Shown here: positions 27,501 to 36,425 of the stretch, one piece after another
How positions within the stretch are numbered: the stretch's first letter is position 1
How the letters are laid out: each line of letters opens with the position of its first letter
Assembly (NCBI GenBank): GCA_964500445.1
Contig: CAZCOG010000025.1
Location: 1-64,000, forward strand
Direction: 5' to 3'
DNA: 64,000 bases
From: Persicitalea sp964500445
Lineage (GTDB): Bacteria; Bacteroidota; Bacteroidia; Cytophagales; Spirosomataceae
The notes under the pieces: generated by a model
The model's database searches: none
What the model was told of the DNA's origin: nothing
What the model saw: only the letters and a program-made list of their open reading frames with translations
Translations under genes and position numbers: made by a program

Positions 27501-29537
27501 AGCAGTGACATTCTGACAATACACCAGATCAATAGTAGCAGGAGAGGCCGGACGCGGATTCACAACTACCTGAATAGAGGCCCGCCGGTCGCTTTCGCAG
27601 CCATTCTGTGTCTGGGTGACTGTGTAGGTAGTGCTACCAGCGGCCGCAGTAGATGGCGTCGGGGCGGCAGTCAATAGCGTGCCGGCCTGACTGTACCACT
27701 TTAACCCCGCCCCGCTGGCGGTAAGAGCAGAAGTTGTTTCGCCCACGCAGTAGGTGACGGGTGAAGTGACGCCCGGCGGATTGGTGCGGGTAATGCTAAC
27801 AGAAATACTGGCTTTGTCGCTTTCGCAACCATTCACTGTTTGACTCACTTTGAAGGTCGAGTTGGCCGTGTTCGAAGGGGTGGGTGCACTGCTCAGAGGT
27901 GTATCGTTGGCGGTATACCATTTCAAGCTCGTTCCGGTTGTGGTCAGGACAGGGATGGTTTCTCCGTAGCAATAATTCAAACTTGCTGTTACACCCGGAG
28001 CGGCTGGCTTGGGTTTGATGGTGACATCAATTGTTTTTTTAGGCCCTTCGCAACCATTCACAGTTTGGGATACTTTATACATTGACGAGGCCGTGTTGCT
28101 CGGCGTAGGTGCGCCCGGCAGCGGGTTGTCCGACACGTCATACCATTTCAGATTACTACCCGTAGCCGTTAATGGCGATGCCGGACTTCCTTCACAAACT
28201 TCTACCGGACTGGTTGCACTTGGTGCAACAGGAGGAGATTTCACACTCACGGTAACAGCGGCCCGGCTGCTTTCGCAACCGCTCAAAGTTTGGCTTACAT
28301 AATAGATGGTAGTGCCTGCCGAAGCTGTTGAGGGTGTGGGGGAAGTTGCCAGTGGAGTACTGCCGGATGGAGTAGTATACCACTTGATGTCACCTCCGGT
28401 GGCGGTCAATGCGGCGGCAGTGGCACCAACGCAATATTCCACGGGGGTAGTTGCTGAAGGAGTAGGGGTTTGGCTTATATTGACACTAATTGTAGACTTA
28501 GCGCTTTCACAACCGTCTACCGTCTGGCTTACCTTATAGGTTGAGTTGACCATATTGGAAGGAGTAGGTGCACTTGCCAAAGGTACATCGTTGGCTGTGT
28601 ACCATTTCAAGGCCGTTCCCGTGGCGGTCAGGACTGGAATGGTTTGCCCAAAACAGTATGTGTAGCTGGACGTTACGGCCGGGGGGGTGGGCCTGGTATT
28701 GACAGTAACATCAATTGTTTTTTTAGGCCCTTCGCAGCCGTTTACTGTCTGGGACACTTTATACACGGACGAGGCTGTATTGCTCGGCGTAGGTGCGCCC
28801 GGCAGCGGGTTATCAGATACATCGTACCATTTCAGATTATTACCTGTGGCTGTTAGCGGGGAAGCTGGGCTGCCTTCACAAATTTCGACAGAACTAGCCC
28901 CGGCGGGTACTCCGGGTGATCCCGACACCTGAACGGAAATACTGACCTTTTCACTCACGCAGCCTGCCGCCGATACTTGGGCTACGCTGTAGGTCTGCGT
29001 ACTTGTTGAGGCGGTAGAAGGGGTGGGGGCAGATGTGAGCTCAGAACCTACGCTATTGTACCATTGCAGCGTATTTCCGCCGGAAGCCGTGGCCGTCAAT
29101 TGCATGGCGGTTTCTCCCACGCAATAGTTATAAGAAGTAATAGTCACCGTAGGTGGGGTGGGTTTCTTGCCAATAGTGAGAACTGTGGCTCCTGTGGTGC
29201 CGATGACCTGCGGCACACTCGAAACTACTCGTACCCGATAACCACTGCCATTGGGTAGGTCGTCGGGTAGGGTAGCGATCAATGGGCTCGCCGACCCGGA
29301 AGTCGCCAGCGTACGCGGACTGGAAAAGCTGCCCGTCGGCCCCGACAGTTCGACGCTGAAAACATTGGTGGCCCCAAAAGTACCTGTTCGCGTAAAGGAG
29401 ACCGAAATGGTGGCCGGAACACAATAAAAGGAAGTGGCTACTGCCCCAGTGGAGATCGTCTGCGCGGTTGACTTACTTATCCATCCCAGCCCAATCAGCC
29501 CCCCTAAAATCAAGTAAGTAAAAATTTTTCGTTGCAT
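24504..29537 (-). CDS. Giant T9SS-secreted surface protein with 15 Ig-like repeats
   Basis: 1677 residues. The signal peptide MQRKIFTYLILGGLIGLGWI is followed by an N-terminal domain (residues 27-135), then 15 Ig-like repeats of about 75-80 residues from about 135 to 1290. Each repeat carries a Cys near its start (YC), LTATG, LKWY, a Pro-rich turn (APTPST), Y-x-VSQT and a second Cys in GCE, so one disulfide per repeat is likely. After the array come two more domains; one (TISTGNPTTASLCAGQ) resembles the N-terminal domain. The last 75 residues (AYPSPVQTICVVEIE, VVDMRGRTV, QPAGIYFIKVENG, KIMKTE) form a type A T9SS sorting domain, so the protein is probably anchored at the cell surface. A role in adhesion or gliding is inferred. 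Confidence 0.9.
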   Translation of the reverse strand: MQRKIFTYLILGGLIGLGWISKSTAQTISTGAVATSFYCVPATISVSFTRTGTFGATNVFSVELSGPTGSFSSPRTLATSGSASPLIATLPDDLPNGSGYRVRVVSSVPQVIGTTGATVLTIGKKPTPPTVTITSYNYCVGETAMQLTATASGGNTLQWYNSVGSELTSAPTPSTASTSTQTYSVAQVSAAGCVSEKVSISVQVSGSPGVPAGASSVEICEGSPASPLTATGNNLKWYDVSDNPLPGAPTPSNTASSVYKVSQTVNGCEGPKKTIDVTVNTRPTPPAVTSSYTYCFGQTIPVLTATGTALKWYTANDVPLASAPTPSNMVNSTYKVSQTVDGCESAKSTISVNISQTPTPSATTPVEYCVGATAAALTATGGDIKWYTTPSGSTPLATSPTPSTASAGTTIYYVSQTLSGCESSRAAVTVSVKSPPVAPSATSPVEVCEGSPASPLTATGSNLKWYDVSDNPLPGAPTPSNTASSMYKVSQTVNGCEGPKKTIDVTIKPKPAAPGVTASLNYCYGETIPVLTTTGTSLKWYTANDTPLSSAPTPSNTANSTFKVSQTVNGCESDKASISVSITRTNPPGVTSPVTYCVGETTSALTASGAGLKWYSQAGTLLTAAPTPSTAAAGSTTYTVTQTQNGCESDRRASIQVVVNPRPASPATIDLVYCQNVTAAQLTASGSNLKWYSAATGGSGSATAPTPATTTVGTTAYYVTQTNSSGCESETRAQLNVTVNPTPTAPAVANPLVEYCQEATGATALSATIATGNTAKWYLPGGAATANAPTPTTATAQTLTYQVTQTNSYGCESPKAETNVVINPLPGLPGITNQELCQTRTETPYTLAATGTDLKWYAAATGGTGSTTAPTTSLVNSGLVTYYVSQTTAKGCEGGRAKITVNIKPLPTKPTVPAPLAYCQSVVAGSLSATPSAGGTLNWYGTNATGGSPTGNAPIPSTASDGETLYYVSQSVNGCEGDRSSVKVTVRATPLPVVEALKEYCQNSAAQPLTATGENLKWYSAASGGSVSSSAPIPSTNQINTTSFYVSQTKAYTIDGIGLNCESPRARINVQINPLPGLPGVTAFQEFCQERQDRTFTFSASGDNLKWYNTSSGGNGSSGTPSINLRNPQETSYFVSQTTAKGCEGGRIETKVRVKRLPALPGVTPNIEYCQFDQPNQLTANAESNAILNWYGTSAVGGSRSGVAPTPSTDNGSDLNFYVSQTLEGCEGDRTSIRVLVKTTPKPGVTTPVEYCQNVAAQPLSAQGRDLKWYREPSAAESQTTPFTPFTANVGNYAFYVTQTGTNGCESPKEKIDVRIKPLPSATISGDNSISLGASAEITVAFTGDGPWDYALSNGLTGKGVTVNPQKIKVSPTTTTTYTVMEVANVCGKGIPIGSAIVTVRIPTISTGNPTTASLCAGQSFTLPFQQSGDFVPGSKFNVQISLTEADAGFRSVPTVTTGSDAVATVPDTAAGGNYFVRVVSESPQFVIKGSTSPVQVTVQPKPTATISGSTTILIGETAAVNVAFTGGSPWTFNFNNSQRDSLITTSVTPFVINVKPDSTTTYTLSSVANSCGTGRVSGTARIQVDPILGTEPAVTAAWLKAYPSPVQTICVVEIETPTAGEAATLRVVDMRGRTVSEQKTRVTRNEVDFTNQPAGIYFIKVENGGRVGVRKIMKTE
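27524..28891 (-). repeat. 684-bp tandem duplication of an Ig triplet
   Basis: Repeats 2-4 (about 28891-28208) and 5-7 (about 28207-27524) of the adhesin align at an offset of exactly 684 bp, or 228 codons. Repeats 2 and 5 differ at about 4 of 63 residues, while many third codon positions have changed. The borders are approximate. Confidence 0.8.
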
Positions 29538-29611
29538 AACGTGTTATTTATAAGAAGTTTAAATGATGTGTGGGTGAAAAATGGCGGATAAAGTTAGGGA
29601 TATTTTTTAAT

Positions 29612-29653
29612 AAAAAACCAGGAACGCAGCCCCGGCTGACCAGAGCTGCGTTC
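29612..29653 (-). terminator. Terminator of the GH3/beta-lactamase gene
   Basis: A 9-bp stem (GAACGCAGC at 29622-29630 with 29645-29653), a 14-nt loop, and six T following on the minus strand, placed 32 nt after the stop codon. Confidence 0.75.
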
Positions 29654-29684
29654 GATAAGACTGCATTCCCGGGAATCAGTAGTT

Positions 29685-32600
29685 TCAGGAAGGAATGAGT
29701 GCTTCATAGATAATGTCATGAATCTTGCGTCGCGTACGATGGGTCGAGATACCCTTATTTTCCATGTCGGGGTGAATGCGATTGGACAAAAATACGAATA
29801 TCAAATCCTCATCCGGGTCCACCCAAACTACCGCCCCCGTGAATCCCGTATGACCGAATGAATTGGCCGAAGCCTGATCCGATACGTACGAACTATTACC
29901 CGAAGAAGGGGCTTTGTCCCAGCCCAGTCCCCGGTGGTGTCCCTCGTCGGCCATACGAGCAAAAGCAGGAACCGTGCCAGATTGAAAATATTGCCTGCCG
30001 CCGTACTTCCCTTTCCACAGATTCATCTGCATCAGAGTGGCCAAATCGGTAGCCGTACCGAACAAGCCGGCATGCCCTGAAACGCCGCCCTGAATAGCCG
30101 CCATCTGGTCATGAACCGTGCCTTGCAGCAGTTGACTACGGAATCGGTAGTCCTGCTCGGTAGGAGCAATGCGTTCTGCCGGAAACCGCCGCAACGGATT
30201 GAAGCCCAGCGTCGACAAACCCATTGGTTCGTAAAAAGTTTTGTAGGTGAAAATATCCAGCGGTAATCCCGTGAGTCGCTCAACTACCTTTTGCAGGGTC
30301 AGAAAGCCCAGATCGCTGTATACGTAAGCATATCTTCCGGCCTTGTCGCGGCGGTTGTTGAGGGGCGATTGTACAACCCATTTCCAGACCGAATCCCGGA
30401 GCATGGGTTTGGCAAAAAGTTTGGGTGCTACCTGCAAATAAAAGGAAGTATCGGCCTGGGCGCTGTAATATTCAGGTAGTAGACCGCCACCACCCGTCAT
30501 GGTATTTTTCCAAAGAGTAGGATAAAAAGAAACCAGACCCGAGCGATGCAGCAGCAGGTCACGAATGGTGAAACTCTGCTTGTTCGTTCCTTTCAATTCG
30601 GGCAAATAGAAAGCCGCCTTCTGATCCAGATCAATTTTTTTCTGATCGTAAAGCCACATGATGGATTGCAGCGTAGCCGATACCTTGGTGACGGAAGCCA
30701 CGTCGTAAATCGTCTCGGGCGTCACGCGTGCGCCGGATCGGTAGTCGAGTCCGCCGTAAGCTTTGGAGTAAACGATTCTGCCTTTGTGGGCCACCACCAA
30801 CTGGCAACCCGGAAAGACTTTCTGGCCGATGGCGTCGGCTACTACGTCGTCAATCTTTTTCAGCTTGTTGCCATCCATGCCCACGCTCTCAGGAGTACCA
30901 TAGCTTAGGCGATCCAGCACGGCTGTTTCGGCAAAAGTACCAGGCCGATAGCCCGCTACCGACACAGGTAGACGACCCGTAGCGGGCAGAGCTCCGAACA
31001 GGATTTGCGACGTCACCTGTTCGGTTGTTTCGTTGTCTTCGTTAGCACAGATCAGTGCGTCGGTTTTCGGAAAAAAGCGGATACTGTACGGTGTGCCGAA
31101 CAGGCAAAGCACTACTTTCTTATTGGCCTCGCGCAGTCGCGTAACGAAGTTGATGGTACCGTTGGTGATATTGTGGTGGCGGCGTGGCGAGTTGCTGATC
31201 TCGTGGACGCCCACTACCACAGCATCGTAGGGTTGCAGGTAGTCGAGCATCTCAGCTATTTCCTTTTCGCCGTTGGGTTTATCTTCAAAGATAAAGTGCT
31301 TAACGGGCGCGTAGCGGCTCATCATTTTCTGGAAAGCCGTGCCTACACCCGCGCCTACCGTCACGGAGGCTACTTTGGCGCTCTCTAGCGAGCCGAAAGG
31401 CAATATATTGTTCTCGTTGCTTACCACCGTCACAGATGCCTCGCTCAGTTCGCTGGCGAGTTCCTGGCTTTTTTCATTGTTCAGATCTTCGTACAAATTT
31501 CTGGTATCGATAGGCTTATAATTGCCCAGCCCCGCCCAGTACTTGCCTTGCAGGATGCGCTTGACTTTATCATTGATGAACTTCTCGCTGATTGTACCAT
31601 CCGCCAGCGCGTCTTTGATGCGCTGTACAGTTTCGCCCACGCTGGCTGGGTAGAGCAGAATGTCGTTGCCGGCCATAAGGGCTTTGAGGTTCACATCGGG
31701 AGCACGACCCGTTTTCAGCACGCCGCGCATGTTCATAGCGTCGGTGAAGATTAAACCACGAAAGCCCATTTCAGTGCGTAACAGATCAGTGACTACTTTC
31801 TGAGAAAGCGATGTCGCCAGCAGCGGCGTGTTGTCCAGTACTGGCACGTACAGGTGTCCCGTCAGGACGCCCATCAGGCTGTCGGCAATCAGGCGACGGT
31901 AGGGATAGAGATCAATATCACGCAGTTGGTCGGAGGAGTGACTCACGACGGGCAGCGTGTAGTGCGAGTCGGCGTCGGTGTCGCCGTGGCCGGGAAAGTG
32001 CTTGGCTGTGGCAATCACGTGGTTGCGCTGTAGTCCCTTCATATAAGCCACCGACTTGCGGGTCACATTCTCTCGGTCTTCGCCGAAAGAACGAAAGCCA
32101 ATTACGGGGTTGTCGGGATTGCTATTAATGTCAGAAACTGGGGCAAAATTAATCTGAATCCCCAAACGGCGACAATGCTGACCGATCTGGTCGCCCATGC
32201 GGTAAATGAGACTATCGTCACGGATCGCACCAAGTACCATTTGCTTAGGGAAGATCATGGCGCTATCGAGCCGCATACCCAAGCCCCACTCGCCATCAAT
32301 ACCGATAAACAAAGGTACTTTCGACTGCGCCTGATAGCGGTTGGTCAGCACCGCCTGGCGATAAGGACCTCCCTGGAAAAAGATGAGGCCGCCCAGGTGG
32401 TAGTCCTGAATCAGGCGTTCGATCTGGCGGTATTCTATTTCGTTGCGGTTAGAGAAAGTGGCGATCATGAAGAACTGGCCGATTTTCTCGTCCAGTGTGA
32501 GCGTTTGTAAAACGCTGTCTGCCCATGTACTTTCGGGCAGTACTTTGATGGCTTTGTGATTTTTTTTCGTTTTGGCAACCGGAGCAGCCGTTTCTACGGG

Positions 32601-32744
32601 AGCAGATGTGAACAGTGTGAACGGAGCTGAATCCGTCAACTTCCAGGCGGATGCTACAACGGAACTTACTATTAATGCTATTATGACCCCTAGTGCTATT
32701 CTGGAAAACTTCAATCTTTCAATCCGGCCAAACCAATTACTCAT
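29685..32744 (-). CDS. GH3 beta-N-acetylhexosaminidase fused to a class C beta-lactamase-like domain
   Basis: 1019 residues. An N-terminal membrane anchor (residues 16-34, IALGVIIALIVSSVVASAW) precedes a GH3 domain (about 75-400) with the NagZ-type motif KHFPGHGDTDADSH and the nucleophile Asp in GLIFTDAMNM. A GH3 C-terminal sandwich follows (430-590), then a serine beta-lactamase/esterase domain (about 610-1010) with SVTK (SxxK nucleophile), YSD (the YxN equivalent) and HTG (the KTG equivalent). GH3 enzymes of this type release N-acetylglucosamine from peptidoglycan; the second domain may be a carboxypeptidase, amidase-like or esterase activity. Such fusions are known in Bacteroidota. It has its own terminator and is divergent from the rhodanese gene. 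Confidence 0.92.
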   Translation of the reverse strand: MSNWFGRIERLKFSRIALGVIIALIVSSVVASAWKLTDSAPFTLFTSAPVETAAPVAKTKKNHKAIKVLPESTWADSVLQTLTLDEKIGQFFMIATFSNRNEIEYRQIERLIQDYHLGGLIFFQGGPYRQAVLTNRYQAQSKVPLFIGIDGEWGLGMRLDSAMIFPKQMVLGAIRDDSLIYRMGDQIGQHCRRLGIQINFAPVSDINSNPDNPVIGFRSFGEDRENVTRKSVAYMKGLQRNHVIATAKHFPGHGDTDADSHYTLPVVSHSSDQLRDIDLYPYRRLIADSLMGVLTGHLYVPVLDNTPLLATSLSQKVVTDLLRTEMGFRGLIFTDAMNMRGVLKTGRAPDVNLKALMAGNDILLYPASVGETVQRIKDALADGTISEKFINDKVKRILQGKYWAGLGNYKPIDTRNLYEDLNNEKSQELASELSEASVTVVSNENNILPFGSLESAKVASVTVGAGVGTAFQKMMSRYAPVKHFIFEDKPNGEKEIAEMLDYLQPYDAVVVGVHEISNSPRRHHNITNGTINFVTRLREANKKVVLCLFGTPYSIRFFPKTDALICANEDNETTEQVTSQILFGALPATGRLPVSVAGYRPGTFAETAVLDRLSYGTPESVGMDGNKLKKIDDVVADAIGQKVFPGCQLVVAHKGRIVYSKAYGGLDYRSGARVTPETIYDVASVTKVSATLQSIMWLYDQKKIDLDQKAAFYLPELKGTNKQSFTIRDLLLHRSGLVSFYPTLWKNTMTGGGGLLPEYYSAQADTSFYLQVAPKLFAKPMLRDSVWKWVVQSPLNNRRDKAGRYAYVYSDLGFLTLQKVVERLTGLPLDIFTYKTFYEPMGLSTLGFNPLRRFPAERIAPTEQDYRFRSQLLQGTVHDQMAAIQGGVSGHAGLFGTATDLATLMQMNLWKGKYGGRQYFQSGTVPAFARMADEGHHRGLGWDKAPSSGNSSYVSDQASANSFGHTGFTGAVVWVDPDEDLIFVFLSNRIHPDMENKGISTHRTRRKIHDIIYEALIPS

Positions 32745-32835
32745 ACTACTCGTTGAAAACTAAAATACAAACCAAACTATTACGGACGGGGGATTTACCA
32801 ATAAAGGCCTACTCGCACTAATATAACGCAATATT

Positions 32836-33339
32836 GTGAAAAAAACACTGATTTTATTACCCTGCGCTTTGCTTATTTCTTTTACAGCTGCCCTTGCCCA
32901 AATCACGAGCGATACCTACCGGGCTCTGCTCAACACGCTTTATAAGAAGGAAGTACCGCTGGTTAGCTGTGAAAAGGCCAGTCAGATGCCCGACGCGCTG
33001 TTTTTAGATGCCCGAGCCTACGAAGAGTTTAAAGTGAGCCATATCCCGGACGCCCGTTGGGTGGGTTACGAGGAGTTTACTATGGACAAAGTGAAGGATA
33101 TTGGCAAAACCAGGCAAATTGTAATCTATTGCTCCGTAGGAGTCAGGAGCGAAAGAATCGGAAAAAAACTACTGGACGCGGGTTTTACCAACGTACAAAA
33201 TCTTTACGGGAGCCTATTCGAATGGGTGAACCAGGACTATCCGATTGTAGATGCAGACGGAAAGCCCACCCAAAAAGTACATGCCTACTCCCGCGCCTGG
33301 GGGGTATGGCTGAACAAGGGGGAGAAGGTTTATGAGTAG
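32836..33339 (+). CDS. Periplasmic rhodanese-like protein
   Basis: 167 residues starting at a GTG codon (32836). The signal peptide is MKKTLILLPCALLISFTAALA. A single rhodanese domain follows: ALFLDARAYEEFKVSHIPDA, then the active-site loop VIYCSVGVRS with the catalytic Cys and the CxxGxR shape of small sulfurtransferases, then AGFTNVQNLYGSLFEWVNQ. It could transfer sulfane sulfur or handle oxidised thiols outside the cytoplasm. It is divergent from the GH3 fusion and convergent with uvrA; no operon partner is evident. Confidence 0.9.
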   Translation: MKKTLILLPCALLISFTAALAQITSDTYRALLNTLYKKEVPLVSCEKASQMPDALFLDARAYEEFKVSHIPDARWVGYEEFTMDKVKDIGKTRQIVIYCSVGVRSERIGKKLLDAGFTNVQNLYGSLFEWVNQDYPIVDADGKPTQKVHAYSRAWGVWLNKGEKVYE

Positions 33340-33407
33340 AGGGTAGCATTAAAGAAGAATAAGCTCGCCCGACCGTCAGTTCCCTTTCATCCTTCCTCCA
33401 TTATCCT

Positions 33408-36275
33408 TCAAGAAAGCTTTCCTCGCAAAAAATCCGCCGTGTAGTTTCCTTTCAGCCCAACCATATCCTCCGGCGTACCGGCATAAGTGATGTAGCCGCC
33501 GCCTTCGCCACCTTCGGGACCAAGGTCGATGATCCAGTCGGCGGACTTGATGACCTCCATGTTGTGTTCAATTACGATAACGCTGTCGCCTTGATCCACA
33601 AGGGCATTGATGGCGGCCAGTAGTTTTTTGATGTCGTGAAAATGCAATCCCGTAGTGGGTTCGTCGAAAATAAAGAGCGTTTTTCCTTTGTTGGAATTAC
33701 CCTTTCCCAGGAAAGACGCCAGTTTTACCCGCTGCGCTTCGCCACCTGATAGTGTGTTGGATGATTGCCCAAGCGTGACGTAACCCAAGCCAACGTCTTG
33801 CAGCGGTTGAAGTTTTTCGACCAGCCGCTCCTCGGAATCCCGGAAAAAGTCGATGGCATCGTCAACGGTCATGTCCAAAATATCGGCCACGTCTTTTTCG
33901 TGGTACTTTACTTCTAGGATTTCCTGTTTGAAGCGTTTGCCACCGCAGCCTTCGCATTTGAGATAAATGTCGGCCATGAACTGCATCTCGATTTTGACCT
34001 GTCCCTCGCCCTGGCAAACCTCGCAGCGGCCCCCATCGACGTTGAACGAAAAGTGTGACGGCTTATAACCGCGCGCCTTAGCCAGCGGCAGGTCAGCCAT
34101 CATCTGGCGCATGTAGTCGTAAGCTTTTATATAGGTGACAGGATTGGAGCGCGAGGACTTGCCGATGGGATTTTGGTCTACCATTTCTACGGCCTCCACC
34201 CGGTTCAGGCTACCCGCCAGTTCGTCAAACTTGCCAACATCTTCGCCGTATTCGCCCTTGGTTCGCATCAGGGCAGGGTATAGCAGCTTGCGTATCAGCG
34301 TGGACTTGCCCGAGCCGCTCACGCCCGTCACCACGGTAAGCGTATTGAGCGGAAATTTCGCAGTCACATCTTTCAGGTTATTCTCCCGGGCACCTTTTAA
34401 TTCCAGAAAGTGAGTGAATTTCCGGCGGAAGGTAGGCACGGCAATGGAGTCTTTTCCTAATAGGAAATCCAGGGTGTAAGAATGCCCATTGGCATTTTCT
34501 TCTACTACCTTATTTCCATAGGCTTTGACTTCTGCCCAATCCCCCTGAAAAACTAAGTGACCACCACCCGTTCCGGCTTCGGGGCCGATGTCGATAATCT
34601 GGTCGGCTGCGTGCATGACTTCCTCCTCGTGCTCCACCACAATGACCGTATTCCCCAGATCGCGCAGCGATTCCAGCACGCCCACCAGCCGCTGCGTGTC
34701 GCGTGGGTGCAGGCCGATGCTAGGTTCGTCGAGAATGTACATGGAACCTACCAGCGCGCTCCCCAGCGAAGTAGCTAGCTTGATACGCTGAAACTCGCCA
34801 CCCGACAGGGAGTTAGTGAGGCGATTGAGCGACAGATAGCCCAGGCCCACGCGCACCATGTATTCCAGGCGGTTGTTTATTTCGGTCAGGATGCGTTTTC
34901 CAATCTGCTGACTGTGTTCGTCCAGTTCGAGGTTTTTGAAAAAATCCGAAGCATCTTCAATGGATTTTAGTACCAGATCGGTGATGGACGCGCCCGCAAT
35001 CTTGACATAAGCCGCATCCTTCCGTAGCCGCGAACCCCGGCAGTCGGGACAGGTGGTGCGGCCCCGATAGCGCGATAACATCACGCGGTACTGAATTTTG
35101 TGGGTTTGTTTTTCTATTTCATTGAAAAAATCGTCCAGTCCCTTGAAATGAGCATTGCCGGTCCAGAGCAAATCCTTTTCGGCTTGACTCAAATCCTTGT
35201 AAGGTCGATGAATCGGGAAGTCAAAACGGATACCGTTACGCAGCAACGGTTTCAGCCATTCGCTCATTTTCTCAGTCCGCCAGGGCGCAATGGCTCCCTC
35301 AAAAACCGAAAGACTCTTGTCCGGAATAACTAAATCAGGGTCGATGCCAAGTACTTTGCCGAAACCTTCGCAGCGCTTGCAAGCACCATAAGGATTGTTG
35401 AAGCTGAACAGGTTGACGCTCGGCTCTTCGAAAAGAATACCGTCTAATTCAAATTTATCAGAAAAAGTACGCTGCTCCTGTCCCACAATTTCGACCACAC
35501 AACTGCCTTCACCCTCAAAAAAGGCCGTCTGCACCGAGTCCGACAGGCGGTACTGCGTATCTTCGTCATCAGGCTGCACAGCGGCGCGGTCGATGAGAAT
35601 GAAAAGCTCTTCGGCTTCCGAGATTTCCGCTAGTTCTTCGCCTTCCAGTACTTCTTCGATAAACTGCGTTTCGCCAGCGCGTACAATGCGGTTGTAGCCT
35701 TTGGAAAGCAGGATATTGAGCTCTTCAGCCAGCGTACGGCCGGGCCTTACCAGCAACGGAGCCATCACCAACACGCGGGTACCTTCCGGGTGGGCCAGCA
35801 TAAAATCCACCACATCGGTGACGGTATCCTTGCGCACCACGTCGCCCGAAATCGGTGAGTAGGTAACGCCGATGCGGGCGAAAAGCAACTTTAAATAATC
35901 GTAAATTTCGGTACTTGTGCCGACCGTCGAGCGCGGGTTGCGGGTGTTGACCTTCTGCTCGATGGCGATGGCGGGCGACACGCCCCGGATGTACTCTACC
36001 TCGGGCTTCTCCATTCGGCCCAGAAACTGCCGGGCGTAGCTGCTCAGGCTCTCGACGTACATCCGCTGTCCTTCGGCAAAGAGGGTATCGAAGGCCAGCG
36101 AGGACTTGCCCGAGCCGGAAAGCCCCGTGACTACTACCAGCTTATTGCGGGGAATAGCAACATCGATATTTTTAAGATTGTGAACTTTGGCCCCTTTTAT
36201 AAGAATAAAGCGGCGGGCGTCCAGGTCGGCAAAATCTATTTCTTCTGCGGGAATTGTTTCGGATTGGGTGGTCAT
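33408..36275 (-). CDS. uvrA: Excinuclease ABC subunit A
   Basis: 955 residues, full family length. Two ABC ATPase halves carry Walker A motifs GLSGSGKSSLAFDT (near residue 53) and GVSGSGKSTLIRKL, with ABC signatures LSGGEFQRIKLAT and LSGGEAQRVKLAS and Walker B strands ILDEPSIGLHP and FIFDEPTTGLHF. Zinc-binding cysteines are visible in CKRCEGFG, CPDCRGSR, CEVCQGEG and CEGCGG. UvrA with UvrB scans DNA for bulky lesions and starts nucleotide excision repair in the cytoplasm. It is monocistronic by appearance, 150 nt downstream of the sugar porter. No SOS box was recognised. Confidence 0.98.
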   Translation of the reverse strand: MTTQSETIPAEEIDFADLDARRFILIKGAKVHNLKNIDVAIPRNKLVVVTGLSGSGKSSLAFDTLFAEGQRMYVESLSSYARQFLGRMEKPEVEYIRGVSPAIAIEQKVNTRNPRSTVGTSTEIYDYLKLLFARIGVTYSPISGDVVRKDTVTDVVDFMLAHPEGTRVLVMAPLLVRPGRTLAEELNILLSKGYNRIVRAGETQFIEEVLEGEELAEISEAEELFILIDRAAVQPDDEDTQYRLSDSVQTAFFEGEGSCVVEIVGQEQRTFSDKFELDGILFEEPSVNLFSFNNPYGACKRCEGFGKVLGIDPDLVIPDKSLSVFEGAIAPWRTEKMSEWLKPLLRNGIRFDFPIHRPYKDLSQAEKDLLWTGNAHFKGLDDFFNEIEKQTHKIQYRVMLSRYRGRTTCPDCRGSRLRKDAAYVKIAGASITDLVLKSIEDASDFFKNLELDEHSQQIGKRILTEINNRLEYMVRVGLGYLSLNRLTNSLSGGEFQRIKLATSLGSALVGSMYILDEPSIGLHPRDTQRLVGVLESLRDLGNTVIVVEHEEEVMHAADQIIDIGPEAGTGGGHLVFQGDWAEVKAYGNKVVEENANGHSYTLDFLLGKDSIAVPTFRRKFTHFLELKGARENNLKDVTAKFPLNTLTVVTGVSGSGKSTLIRKLLYPALMRTKGEYGEDVGKFDELAGSLNRVEAVEMVDQNPIGKSSRSNPVTYIKAYDYMRQMMADLPLAKARGYKPSHFSFNVDGGRCEVCQGEGQVKIEMQFMADIYLKCEGCGGKRFKQEILEVKYHEKDVADILDMTVDDAIDFFRDSEERLVEKLQPLQDVGLGYVTLGQSSNTLSGGEAQRVKLASFLGKGNSNKGKTLFIFDEPTTGLHFHDIKKLLAAINALVDQGDSVIVIEHNMEVIKSADWIIDLGPEGGEGGGYITYAGTPEDMVGLKGNYTADFLRGKLS

Positions 36276-36425
36276 GCGCTGGGTTAAGGTGTGTCAGGCC
36301 ATGATAAATGTGGCCGGGCCATATCCTGACTTTAACCCCAAAAGCATTTCTTTAGTTTTTGGGAGAACATAGAAAATCAGCCGTTGCTTCTAAGATTGCT
36401 TACCTAAGTATCACAAGGCTTTGAT

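Noticed and set aside
24504..29537. CRISPR array or DNA-level tandem repeat as the explanation for the periodic signal
   Set aside because: The periodicity is in protein domains of about 230 bp with diverged DNA; there are no short identical repeats with unique spacers.
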